From CABZJG01 sp965659715 (GTDB lineage Bacteria; Pseudomonadota; Alphaproteobacteria; Rhodobacterales; Rhodobacteraceae): a stretch of DNA of 21,143 nucleotides. Below the pieces are notes generated by a model. That model was not told the origin of the DNA. It worked only from the letters and a program-made list of their open reading frames with translations, and searched no databases. The position numbers and the translations under genes were made by a program. Positions 1 to 6,333 of this stretch are shown one piece after another. How positions within the stretch are numbered: the first letter of the stretch is position 1; every line of letters begins with the position of its first letter. The stretch spans positions 1-21,143 of the forward strand of contig CBFHXE010000046.1 in NCBI GenBank assembly GCA_965659715.1. The letters are read 5' to 3'.

Positions 1-600
1 GCCATAAAAATACCTGCTAGCCAGATACGTCTGGCATATTTACGGCGAAGAGATTTTGCTGCCTTGTGCCCAATGCGTCGCGCAGCTGCCATTTGAAAAT
101 ATTCACGGCCCAAAAGATATCCGTTCACGGCCCAAAAAATCACAGGCGAGAAAGCAAAAAACAATAAGTACAAAATCAAACTAAATAGGTTCACCGCAAG
201 AACAAGACCTAATAAATTAATTGAGGCTTTAAGCGAATCTGCAAAAGTGCTTTCTATGGCTGGCGGCAANNNNNNNNNNCTCAACAGCGTTTGCCACGTT
301 TTCCAAGAAAAATGACGAAATAAAAACGGCTACAGGTATCATCAAAAAAATTGAAAGGCTTATGAGGAGCAAAAAGCTTCCCCAACTCATCCACTGGCGA
401 AGGAATGTCACCTCGCCTAAAAATGGAAAAGTAATACTCTCTCCAAATAAAGACCCAAAACCGTAAGAAACCCCAAAGGCAAGGGCAGCTAAAATCCCAA
501 TTGTAAGAGCAATACTTTTAATCACAATGGATCCTAGAGCTGGCTCGGGCAATTGCGCCAAAGATTTGCCAAAGGCCTCAAAAATTTGTCCTAAAGCCAT
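1..600 (-). CDS. EI24/CysZ-like integral membrane protein (3' end outside the window)
   Basis: Reading leftward from ATG at 600, the protein is hydrophobic with several membrane segments (about residues 26-50 and 70-100, then a long one after the gap). After the gap it continues with a conserved stretch around NGYLLGREYF and an Ala/Arg-rich tail, the pattern of the EI24 (CysZ-like) family, whose members are linked to sulfate uptake or are uncharacterised. The run of ten N at 270-279 puts the two halves out of phase by one base. The left half (LPPAIEST onward) is open to base 1, so I treat this as one gene broken by an assembly gap rather than a frameshifted pseudogene. The start lies inside the end of the upstream nitroreductase gene (overlap 591-600), which suggests translational coupling. 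A specific sulfate role is not supported by context, so no symbol is given. Confidence 0.75.
270..279. other. Assembly gap (10 N)
   Basis: Ten consecutive N sit inside the EI24-like gene. Codons end cleanly at 280-282 on the right and resume cleanly at 269-267 on the left, so the true missing length should be a multiple of three. The ten N are therefore probably a placeholder and not a measured length. Confidence 0.95.
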
Positions 601-1163
601 TTTGCGATAGCCTCTATCTGGGGCCTGGGGCGTTCAGGGGGGGACGATGTTTCTGTCCCAAGATAAATTAGCCCGGCGACCCGTTCAAGGCTATCTAAAC
701 CAAAGCCCTTTTCCACAAAAGTTCGGTTATGTGATGCCCATCCAGAAAGCCAATTCGCGCCCCATCCAGAGGCAAGCGAAGCATTCAGAAGCGCAAGACA
801 GACAGCACCTGCAGAATATGTTTGCTCAATTGCAGGAATTTTATCCGAGCCTTTTTGCACCTCAATCACTGCAATTGCCAGATGGCCTTGATCAAACTGT
901 TTTCGAGCTTTGGCAACAGAATCTTCATCCAGGTTTTCGCCTAAAGCGCATTCTTCTGCCAAATCTGCCAATTTAGAAAGGGCGGATTTGCCGAGAATGA
1001 TAAAACGCCAAGGCTCAAGCTTTCCGTGATCAGGAGAGCGAGCGGCAGCCGTTAGAATTTGCATGACTTCGTCTTTATCGGGAACTGGCACAGCAAGTGT
1101 CTTTGCTGGCCGAGATCTTCTATTGAGTAAAAAATCCATTGCGGCGATGTTTCTTTGAGGCAT
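591..1163 (-). CDS. Nitroreductase family protein (YdjA-like)
   Basis: A 190-residue protein with the nitroreductase fold signature: an RRSRPAKTL segment at residues 15-23 that contacts FMN phosphate in this family, then AARSPDHGKLEPWRF around 40-54, a GWGANWLSGW segment, and a C-terminal GLIYLGT strand. The family uses FMN and NAD(P)H to reduce nitro or quinone-like compounds; the physiological substrate is unknown. I chose ATG at 1163 because AGGAG lies five bases upstream on the minus strand. The open frame extends to 1292, but the extra 43 residues do not resemble the family. The gene overlaps the start of the EI24-like gene by 10 bases, suggesting a two-gene operon. Confidence 0.87.
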   Translation of the reverse strand: MPQRNIAAMDFLLNRRSRPAKTLAVPVPDKDEVMQILTAAARSPDHGKLEPWRFIILGKSALSKLADLAEECALGENLDEDSVAKARKQFDQGHLAIAVIEVQKGSDKIPAIEQTYSAGAVCLALLNASLASGWGANWLSGWASHNRTFVEKGFGLDSLERVAGLIYLGTETSSPPERPRPQIEAIAKWL

Positions 1164-1356
1164 AATTACTCCTGTTCGGACATATCTTAATATTGGGATT
1201 TTCGCCTGGTCTCGCAAGTGGACTGGGTGCGGAAATTCTTGATAATAGCGCTGCAAAGGTTTTTCAAGAAGGACCAATCCAGCTGCGCGCACCTAAATTA
1301 AAAATGTGTGGTATTACGCAGGTTAAGCTGGCTTGCATTTTACAAAAGGAAAACAG

Positions 1357-2334
1357 CTAGTCAGTCATTTCCGCAATTAAATCCATAATACGAACCAATT
1401 CAGCGCTAATACCTGGCTCAGACATGGCATGCCCGGCGTTGTGGATCATCCGCAAGTCAGACTTGGGCCAGACGTTTGCTAAATCCCAAGCACTTTTGGG
1501 TGGGCAAATCATATCATAACGACCCTGGACAATAAAACCTGAGATATTGGCAATCTTATCCATCTCGGCAATTATTTGGCCATCAAAATCCAAAAACCCA
1601 TTGTTGATGAAATAGTGATTTTCCAGTCTTGAAAACGTGCGCGCGTAATCACTGTGTGCCGTTCCTCCTTCTCCATTCGAAGCAACCGAAGCCAATGCAT
1701 TTTCCCATGTCGCCCAACTGCGCCCAAACTGCATCTCAGTTCTTAAATCACCACAGAAAAGCCTTTTGTGGTAGGCTGTGATAAGATCAGAGTGTTCATC
1801 AGTCGGGATATTTTCTATAAATTTCCCCCAAGCGTCAGGCCAAAACTGACCAGCGCCGCCGCCATAAAACCAATCTAGTTCCCGTTTGGTCATCAAAAAG
1901 ACACCGCGTAGAATGAGTTGGATCACCGTGTTGGGATGCGTCTGTGCGTAAATCAATGCCAAGGTGGCACCCCAACTGCCCCCAAATATTGCCCATCTAT
2001 CAAGGTCCAGCGTTTCGCGGATCAATTCCATATCGTTGACAAGATGCCATGTGGTATTGTTCTTGACGCTGGCTTTTGGGGTTGATCGACCGCAACCGCG
2101 CTGATCAAAAAGCACAACATGAAATTTTTCTGGATCAAAATACCGCCGCATCATGGGGCTCGATCCACCACCGGGGCCGCCATGTAGCACAACGACCGGT
2201 ATGCCATCTGGGTTACCGCATTGTTCAACATAAAGCTTGTGACCGTCACCAGTATCAAGCATTTGATGCGCAAAAGGATCAATGGGAGCGTATAAATACT
2301 GAGCTGCGCGTTTTTGACCTGAGAATTTGTCCAT
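1357..2334 (-). CDS. pip: Proline iminopeptidase (alpha/beta hydrolase, peptidase family S33)
   Basis: A 325-residue cytoplasmic enzyme that removes N-terminal proline from peptides. The family hallmarks are present in order: oxyanion-hole motif HGGPG at 51-55, DQRGCGRS at 77-84, nucleophile elbow GGSWG with Ser120, GRYD with catalytic Asp274, and GHAM with catalytic His302. Length and motif spacing are normal for bacterial Pip, with no signal peptide. The ATG at 2334 follows an AGG-type Shine-Dalgarno by about five bases. It is divergent from ubiG, with only 50 AT-rich bases between the two starts that must hold both promoters; no terminator is obvious between it and the nitroreductase gene 193 bases downstream. 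Confidence 0.94.
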   Translation of the reverse strand: MDKFSGQKRAAQYLYAPIDPFAHQMLDTGDGHKLYVEQCGNPDGIPVVVLHGGPGGGSSPMMRRYFDPEKFHVVLFDQRGCGRSTPKASVKNNTTWHLVNDMELIRETLDLDRWAIFGGSWGATLALIYAQTHPNTVIQLILRGVFLMTKRELDWFYGGGAGQFWPDAWGKFIENIPTDEHSDLITAYHKRLFCGDLRTEMQFGRSWATWENALASVASNGEGGTAHSDYARTFSRLENHYFINNGFLDFDGQIIAEMDKIANISGFIVQGRYDMICPPKSAWDLANVWPKSDLRMIHNAGHAMSEPGISAELVRIMDLIAEMTD

Positions 2335-2384
2335 GTGAACCTATATATTAGATTATGCGCGCAATTGACCAGACGGAGCAAAAT

Positions 2385-3128
2385 ATGCAAGCCTCAAATT
2401 CAACTGTTGACCCGCTAGAGATTGCGAAATTTGAGCGCATGGCTGCCGAATGGTGGGACCCTAATGGCAAGTTCAAGCCTTTGCACATGCTTAATCCATG
2501 CCGCCTTGACTATATCTTAAGCCAAATCTCCGCAGAGTTTAGCCGTGATTTAGCTTTGGAAAAACCTTTCGAAGATCTCAGAATTTTGGATATTGGTTGT
2601 GGTGGTGGGCTTTTGTGTGAACCAATGGCAAGGCTGGGCGCAACGGTTGTCGGCGTTGATGCCGCCGAAGGCAACATCCCAGTAGCCCAAATGCATGCAC
2701 AGCAATCCCAGCTAGATATTGATTATCGTGCGGGGACAGCAGAAGCACTTGTCGAATTATCTGAGGAGTTTGATGTTGTTCTCAACATGGAAGTGATTGA
2801 GCATGTGGCGGATCCGCAGTCTTACCTTACATCTTGTCAAAAGTTGCTAAGGTCCGGTGGATTGATGATTTGCTCAACGATAAATCGTAACCCAAAAAGT
2901 TTTGCTATGGCCATCGTTGGTGCTGAATACGTTATGCGATGGCTTCCAAAAGGAACGCATCAGTGGTCAAAGTTCATTACCCCGGATGAACTGACCCAAC
3001 TTATCCGGCAAGCTAAGCTTGAAAAAGTCGATCAAAAAGGGTTTGTTTTCAATCCGTTGAGCTGGCAATGGCGGCTTTCTGATCGAGACCTTAGCGTGAA
3101 TTATGTCACGGCGAGCGTTAAGCCCTAA
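2385..3128 (+). CDS. ubiG: Ubiquinone biosynthesis O-methyltransferase UbiG
   Basis: This 247-residue SAM-dependent class I methyltransferase carries out the two O-methylations of ubiquinone synthesis. The N-terminal STVDPLEIAKFERMAAEWWDP region and KPLHMLNPCRLDYI are typical of alphaproteobacterial UbiG. Motif I is LDIGCGGG (69-75 region), followed by an acidic strand end at Asp92 (GVDAA) for SAM ribose binding and NMEVIEHV near 134-141. An ATG at 2355 lies in frame, but it has no ribosome-binding site, while ATG 2385 is preceded by CGGAG at about six bases and matches the family start. The stop codon overlaps the convergent petR gene by 4 bases. Confidence 0.94.
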   Translation: MQASNSTVDPLEIAKFERMAAEWWDPNGKFKPLHMLNPCRLDYILSQISAEFSRDLALEKPFEDLRILDIGCGGGLLCEPMARLGATVVGVDAAEGNIPVAQMHAQQSQLDIDYRAGTAEALVELSEEFDVVLNMEVIEHVADPQSYLTSCQKLLRSGGLMICSTINRNPKSFAMAIVGAEYVMRWLPKGTHQWSKFITPDELTQLIRQAKLEKVDQKGFVFNPLSWQWRLSDRDLSVNYVTASVKP

Positions 3129-3817
3129 TCGGTTGTTAGCATATAACCTGATCCACGCACGGTTTGAAGATATCGGGGTTCTTTGGGGTTCGCTTCAATT
3201 TTCCGTCTAAGCCGCGTAATTTGCACGTCAATGGCTCTGTCTTGAGCAAGATCAGCACCACGCCCCATTTCGCTCACTAAATGCGCGCGGGTAACCGGTT
3301 CTCCGGCACTGGCAGCAAAAATTCGCATCAGTTGGCCCTCAGTTGCAGTAAGACGAATTTGATCCTCGCCATGCCAAAGCTCGCCCCGCTCTAGATTGTA
3401 CCTTGCCGGGCCAAGGGTTATAATTTTAGGCAGAATTTTCTCTTCTTTTTGGTCGGGCAAGCGCCGTAAAATCGAGTTAATTCTGAGCAGCAGTTCTTTT
3501 GGCTCAAAGGGTTTAGCGAGATAGTCGTCCGCCCCAGCTTCAAGACCAGCTATCCTATCGTCGATCTCGTTTTTTGCTGTCAGAAGCAAGATCGGAATAT
3601 TGGCGGTTCGGCGCAGATCTTGCGTAAGACTAACGCCATCCTCGCCTGGCATCATAACGTCAAGTATTATCATGTCGAACTCTAGGCCTATCAAAAGTCT
3701 TCGTGCATGCGCTGCGTCTCGCGCAATGGATACGAGAAAGTCATTTCTGATTAGGTATTTTTGTAAAAGTAGGCGGATGCGTTCATCATCATCAACAACC
3801 AATAGATGGGTTTGCAT
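3125..3817 (-). CDS. petR: OmpR-family response regulator, PetR-like
   Basis: A 230-residue two-domain regulator. The receiver domain (about 1-118) has the acidic pocket Asp9/Asp10, phosphoacceptor Asp53 (LDVMMPG), Thr80 and Lys102 (AKPF). The winged-helix DNA-binding domain covers about 130-228 and ends in YLQTVRGSGYML. In Rhodobacter capsulatus, petR lies just upstream of the cytochrome bc1 genes and was reported as needed for respiratory and photosynthetic growth. The same arrangement here, with petP before it and petABC 1.4 kb beyond petP across ilvE, is the basis for the name. It starts 6 bases after petP ends, with GGGAG inside the petP tail as ribosome-binding site, so the two are probably co-transcribed. 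No sensor kinase is adjacent. Confidence 0.88.
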   Translation of the reverse strand: MQTHLLVVDDDERIRLLLQKYLIRNDFLVSIARDAAHARRLLIGLEFDMIILDVMMPGEDGVSLTQDLRRTANIPILLLTAKNEIDDRIAGLEAGADDYLAKPFEPKELLLRINSILRRLPDQKEEKILPKIITLGPARYNLERGELWHGEDQIRLTATEGQLMRIFAASAGEPVTRAHLVSEMGRGADLAQDRAIDVQITRLRRKIEANPKEPRYLQTVRGSGYMLTTD

Positions 3818-3823
3818 CGTGCC

Positions 3824-4336
3824 TTAACTCCCAGTATCGCGCATGTTGATGTAAGTATTCAGCATTTTGGTGTCCATCATGGCTTCCAGCACAGTGCGAA
3901 AACCGGCAACTGCCTCTGGCCCTGCTGCACGAAAAGCGCTGCGCATGCGTAGGCGCTGTGCATTGGACAGCTTTTGTTCAAGCTTCGAGCCCTCAGCTGT
4001 TAAAAATAAATGACGTTTGCGACGATCTTTTTTTCCAACATGGCTCTCAACCAACCCATCTTCGATTAAAGAGCGTAACACTCGGTTTAGAGATTGTTTG
4101 GTAACTCCCAAAATATTGAGTAGATTATTAACTGTTGTCCCTGGCGCGCCGTTTATAAAATGCAGCGCTCGATGATGGGCGCGTCCATAAGAAAATTGTT
4201 CTAATATTCGATCCGGATCAGCGGTAAAGCCACGATAGGCGAAAAACATCGCTTCAATGCCTTGGCGGAGGTGCTCATCAGTCAGGTAAAGTAAAGCTTG
4301 GCCTTTGTCATGGTGAGGCGATAGGGCGCTCTCCAT
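3824..4336 (-). CDS. petP: MarR-family transcriptional regulator, PetP-like
   Basis: A 170-residue protein with a central MarR winged helix (about 55-125): the recognition-helix region is TKQSLNRVLRSLIEDGLVE and the wing is KKDRRKRHLFLT. Helices at both ends would form the dimer interface. The frame is open to ATG 4360, but a strong AAGGAGGG at 4341-4348 sits just upstream of ATG 4336, so translation starts there. It is the first gene of a petP-petR pair and divergent from ilvE. A 19-base dyad between its putative -35 and -10 elements suggests autoregulation, common for MarR proteins. The name rests on synteny with Rhodobacter petPR. No cysteine lies in the DNA-binding core, so thiol-based redox sensing is not suggested. 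Confidence 0.83.
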   Translation of the reverse strand: MESALSPHHDKGQALLYLTDEHLRQGIEAMFFAYRGFTADPDRILEQFSYGRAHHRALHFINGAPGTTVNNLLNILGVTKQSLNRVLRSLIEDGLVESHVGKKDRRKRHLFLTAEGSKLEQKLSNAQRLRMRSAFRAAGPEAVAGFRTVLEAMMDTKMLNTYINMRDTGS

Positions 4337-4340
4337 AAAT

Positions 4341-4348
4341 CCCTCCTT
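4341..4348 (-). promoter_or_regulatory. Shine-Dalgarno that fixes the petP start
   Basis: The minus strand reads AAGGAGGG ending five bases before ATG 4336. It overlaps a competing in-frame ATG (4351) whose own codons form this ribosome-binding site, so that upstream ATG is unlikely to be used. Confidence 0.75.
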
Positions 4349-4364
4349 CATATTGCACACTCAA

Positions 4365-4393
4365 AGTTTATGTCAGCCTTGTTGACATTCCAA
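4365..4393 (-). promoter_or_regulatory. Putative petPR promoter
   Basis: On the minus strand TTGGAA (4393-4388) and TAAACT (4370-4365) are spaced by 17 bases, about 30 bases before the petP start. Each hexamer matches the sigma-70 consensus at four of six positions. This is suggestive only; the start site is not known. Confidence 0.35.
4370..4388. promoter_or_regulatory. Dyad ATGTCA-N7-TGACAT, candidate operator for petPR
   Basis: Perfect 6-base arms with a 7-base spacer lie between the putative -35 and -10 of petPR. Size and position suit a MarR or other dimeric regulator that blocks polymerase. It resembles the TGT-N12-ACA sites of PpsR/CrtJ but is one base shorter, so I do not assign it to that regulator. 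Confidence 0.45.
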
Positions 4394-4426
4394 GAGGCAA
4401 CTGTTAGCGATTCACAGTTTTTTTGG

Positions 4427-4455
4427 AATAATATGACCGTATCGGACATATTATT
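4427..4455. promoter_or_regulatory. 29-base near-perfect palindrome upstream of ilvE
   Basis: The arms AATAATATG (4427-4435) and CATATTATT (4447-4455) are exact reverse complements. Inside them CCG (4437-4439) pairs with CGG (4443-4445) around a TAT centre, so 24 of 29 bases are symmetric. It ends 51 bases before the ilvE ATG and lies 90 bases before petP. It could be an operator for a dimeric or tetrameric regulator or a stem-loop in the ilvE leader; no U-tract follows, so a terminator is unlikely. Confidence 0.55.
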
Positions 4456-4506
4456 GAAATTTTCGCAAAGGCCTATGGGCAGGCAGAGCAAAAAAAGGGG
4501 TATGTC

Positions 4507-5376
4507 ATGGAAAGTGGTTATGATGATCGCGACGGTAAAATTTGGTTAGATGGTCACCTAATCGATTGGCGTGATGCAAATGTACATGTGCTTACCCATG
4601 CCATGCATTACGCCAGCTCTGTTTTCGAAGGAGAGCGTGCTTACAATGGTAAAATTTTCAAAAGCCGCGAGCATTCTGAAAGATTGATTGCCTCTGCGAA
4701 GTTAATTGATTTTGATATACCCTATTCTGTTGATGAAATTGAGCAAGCGAAAGAGACCGCTCTGAAAGCCAATGGTTTGACCGATGCCTATGTACGGGCA
4801 TTTGCCTGGCGCGGTGCAGGGCAAGATATGGGTGTAGCCTCGGCGCGCAACCCTGTCAGGATGGCTATAGCCGTTTGGTTCTGGGGCAATTATTACGGAG
4901 ATGCCAAAATGAAGGGCGCAAAGCTCGACATTGCAAAATGGCGCCGCCCGGATCCCGCAACTGCGCCCTCTCAAGCCAAAGCCGCTGGGCTTTATATGAT
5001 TGCAACAATGTCCAAGCACGCAGCAGAGGCTAAAGGCTGTAGCGACGCAATGATGTTCGATTATCGTGGCTATATTGCTGAAGCCACTGGGGCAAATATT
5101 TTCTTTGTTAAAAACGGCGAAGTTCACACACCGACACCAGATTCATTCTTGAACGGGTTGACACGTCAAACAGTTATTCAAATGCTGCACGAAAAAGGTG
5201 TTAAAGTAGTTGAGCGCCATATAACGCCAGATGAGCTTGAAGGGTTTGAACAATGCTGGCTTACGGGAACAGCTGCAGAAGTGACACCTGTTGGGCAAAT
5301 AGGAGAGTATAATTTTGAAGTCGGTGCATTGACCCGTGATATCTCTGAAAGTTACGAAAAATTGGTTAGGACATGA
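4507..5376 (+). CDS. ilvE: Branched-chain amino acid aminotransferase (class IV)
   Basis: A 289-residue PLP enzyme exchanging the amino group between 2-oxoglutarate/glutamate and leucine, isoleucine or valine. It has the fold-type IV layout: WLDGHLIDW and HAMHYASSVFEGERAY at the N-terminus, PLP Schiff-base Lys158 in PSQAKAAG, Glu192 in IAEATGANIFF contacting the pyridine nitrogen, and a C-terminal GTAAEVTPV loop that holds the phosphate. AAGGGG seven bases before ATG 4507 supports the start. The region between this gene and petPR contains two dyads. No intrinsic terminator is seen after it, so read-through into the petABC leader is possible. D-amino-acid or aminodeoxychorismate lyase activity is the main alternative, but length and motifs favour IlvE. 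Confidence 0.9.
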   Translation: MESGYDDRDGKIWLDGHLIDWRDANVHVLTHAMHYASSVFEGERAYNGKIFKSREHSERLIASAKLIDFDIPYSVDEIEQAKETALKANGLTDAYVRAFAWRGAGQDMGVASARNPVRMAIAVWFWGNYYGDAKMKGAKLDIAKWRRPDPATAPSQAKAAGLYMIATMSKHAAEAKGCSDAMMFDYRGYIAEATGANIFFVKNGEVHTPTPDSFLNGLTRQTVIQMLHEKGVKVVERHITPDELEGFEQCWLTGTAAEVTPVGQIGEYNFEVGALTRDISESYEKLVRT

Positions 5377-5760
5377 CCAGTTCGGCAACCTTCCCCAATT
5401 TTGCGCGAGTAAGAATCGGGCGTTAAACAAACGTTTCCATTCAGAGTGAACAAACCTTTGAATTGTGTGGGCACGAGGCTTGGCTAAATTGGGACTTCTT
5501 TCTTATGCGAAAATGGAATCATTTTCTGTTCCAAAGACCAAGAAACGGAATCTAAGGCTTGATTTACCTATAAAGCGTCAAAATCAGCAAAAAAATTGCG
5601 ACACATCCGCGCTAAAAGGGCGCGGGTAGCAAGCTGTGCTAGACGCAGGGCGCAACCCTCGTTAAATAGCCTATCAAATAGCCGTTCAAAAGGTTATGAC
5701 CCTTGAGTCGAGAATTGAAATATAGGGCGCTAAGCCCAATTAACAAATGGAGCTTACCTC
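5377..5760 (+). other. Intergenic leader between ilvE and petABC
   Basis: These 384 bases hold no convincing ORF. The petABC promoter should be here; TATAAA at 5569-5574 is a possible -10 element, but no good -35 lies at the right distance. A group of GC-rich hairpins follows at 5607-5659, then about 100 bases of AT-rich leader. GGAG at about 5750 is the ribosome-binding site of petA. I found no FnrL-type TTGAT-N4-ATCAA site. Confidence 0.5.
5607..5659 (+). other. Three consecutive short hairpins in the petABC leader
   Basis: CCGCGC-N7-GCGCGG (5607-5625), TAGCA-N5-TGCTA (5627-5641) and AGGG-N5-CCCT (5647-5659) are adjacent with almost no spacer. None is followed by a run of T, so they look like a structured 5' leader or a small RNA body rather than a terminator. 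Confidence 0.4.
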
Positions 5761-6321
5761 GTGTCACACGCAGACGATCACGAAGGCACACGCAGAGACT
5801 TTCTCTATTATGCCGTGGCTGGCACAGGCGCAGTGGGCGCAGGCGCCGCAATTTGGCCCTTGGTGAACCAAATGAACCCATCAGCCGACGTTAAAGCGCT
5901 TTCGTCGATTCGCGTTGATATTTCAGAAATAGCCCCAGGAACGCAGTTGACGGTAAAGTGGCTCGGCAAGCCAGTTTTTATCCGCCGCAGAACGGAAGCA
6001 GAAATTTCCGAAGCCCGGGCTGTGGAAATGGCAGAACTGATCGACGTCTCTGCGCGCAACAAAAACGCGCCTGAATTAGATGCATCCGACCAAAACCGCG
6101 CTCTTGACGAAACAGGTGAGTGGCTTGTGATGATGGGTGTTTGTACCCACTTGGGCTGCGTGCCCCTTGGTGATGGTGCTGGAGATTTTCATGGGTGGTT
6201 CTGTCCGTGCCACGGATCCCATTACGATACTTCAGGCCGTATTCGCAAAGGCCCGGCCCCCGAAAATCTTCATGTGCCAGTGGCAAAATTTGTTGATTCA
6301 ACCACGATCAAACTTGGTTAA
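5761..6321 (+). CDS. petA: Ubiquinol-cytochrome c reductase Rieske iron-sulfur subunit
   Basis: This 186-residue subunit takes an electron from ubiquinol at the Qo site and passes it to cytochrome c1. A twin-arginine sequence TRRDF (10-14) precedes the single N-terminal membrane anchor (about 15-36), in keeping with Tat-dependent insertion without cleavage. The [2Fe-2S] motifs are CTHLGC (128-133) and CPCHGS (148-153); Cys128, His130, Cys148 and His151 are the expected cluster ligands and Cys133-Cys150 the stabilising disulfide. The start is GTG at 5761, preceded by GGAG at eight bases; the nearby ATG at 5747 is out of frame. It is the first gene of petABC, with petB 12 bases downstream. Confidence 0.97.
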   Translation: MSHADDHEGTRRDFLYYAVAGTGAVGAGAAIWPLVNQMNPSADVKALSSIRVDISEIAPGTQLTVKWLGKPVFIRRRTEAEISEARAVEMAELIDVSARNKNAPELDASDQNRALDETGEWLVMMGVCTHLGCVPLGDGAGDFHGWFCPCHGSHYDTSGRIRKGPAPENLHVPVAKFVDSTTIKLG

Positions 6322-6333
6322 GGAGCGTTTAGT

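Noticed and set aside
229..300. Pseudogene call for the EI24-like gene
   Set aside because: The break coincides exactly with the N run, and coding continues on both sides.
647..976. 109-codon plus-strand ORF across the nitroreductase gene
   Set aside because: It is antisense to a gene with clear family motifs, has low-complexity Gln-rich content and no recognisable domain.
1164..1292. N-terminal extension of the nitroreductase to 1292
   Set aside because: AGGAG sits just before ATG 1163, family members start there, and the extra 43 residues do not resemble the family.
4371..4387. PpsR/CrtJ photosynthesis-repressor site in the petP upstream region
   Set aside because: The spacing is TGTC-N9-GACA, one base shorter than the known TGT-N12-ACA arrangement, and no photosynthesis gene is in the window.
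5377..5760. FnrL site controlling petABC
   Set aside because: I looked for TTGAT-N4-ATCAA and found none; only half-site matches that occur by chance in AT-rich DNA.
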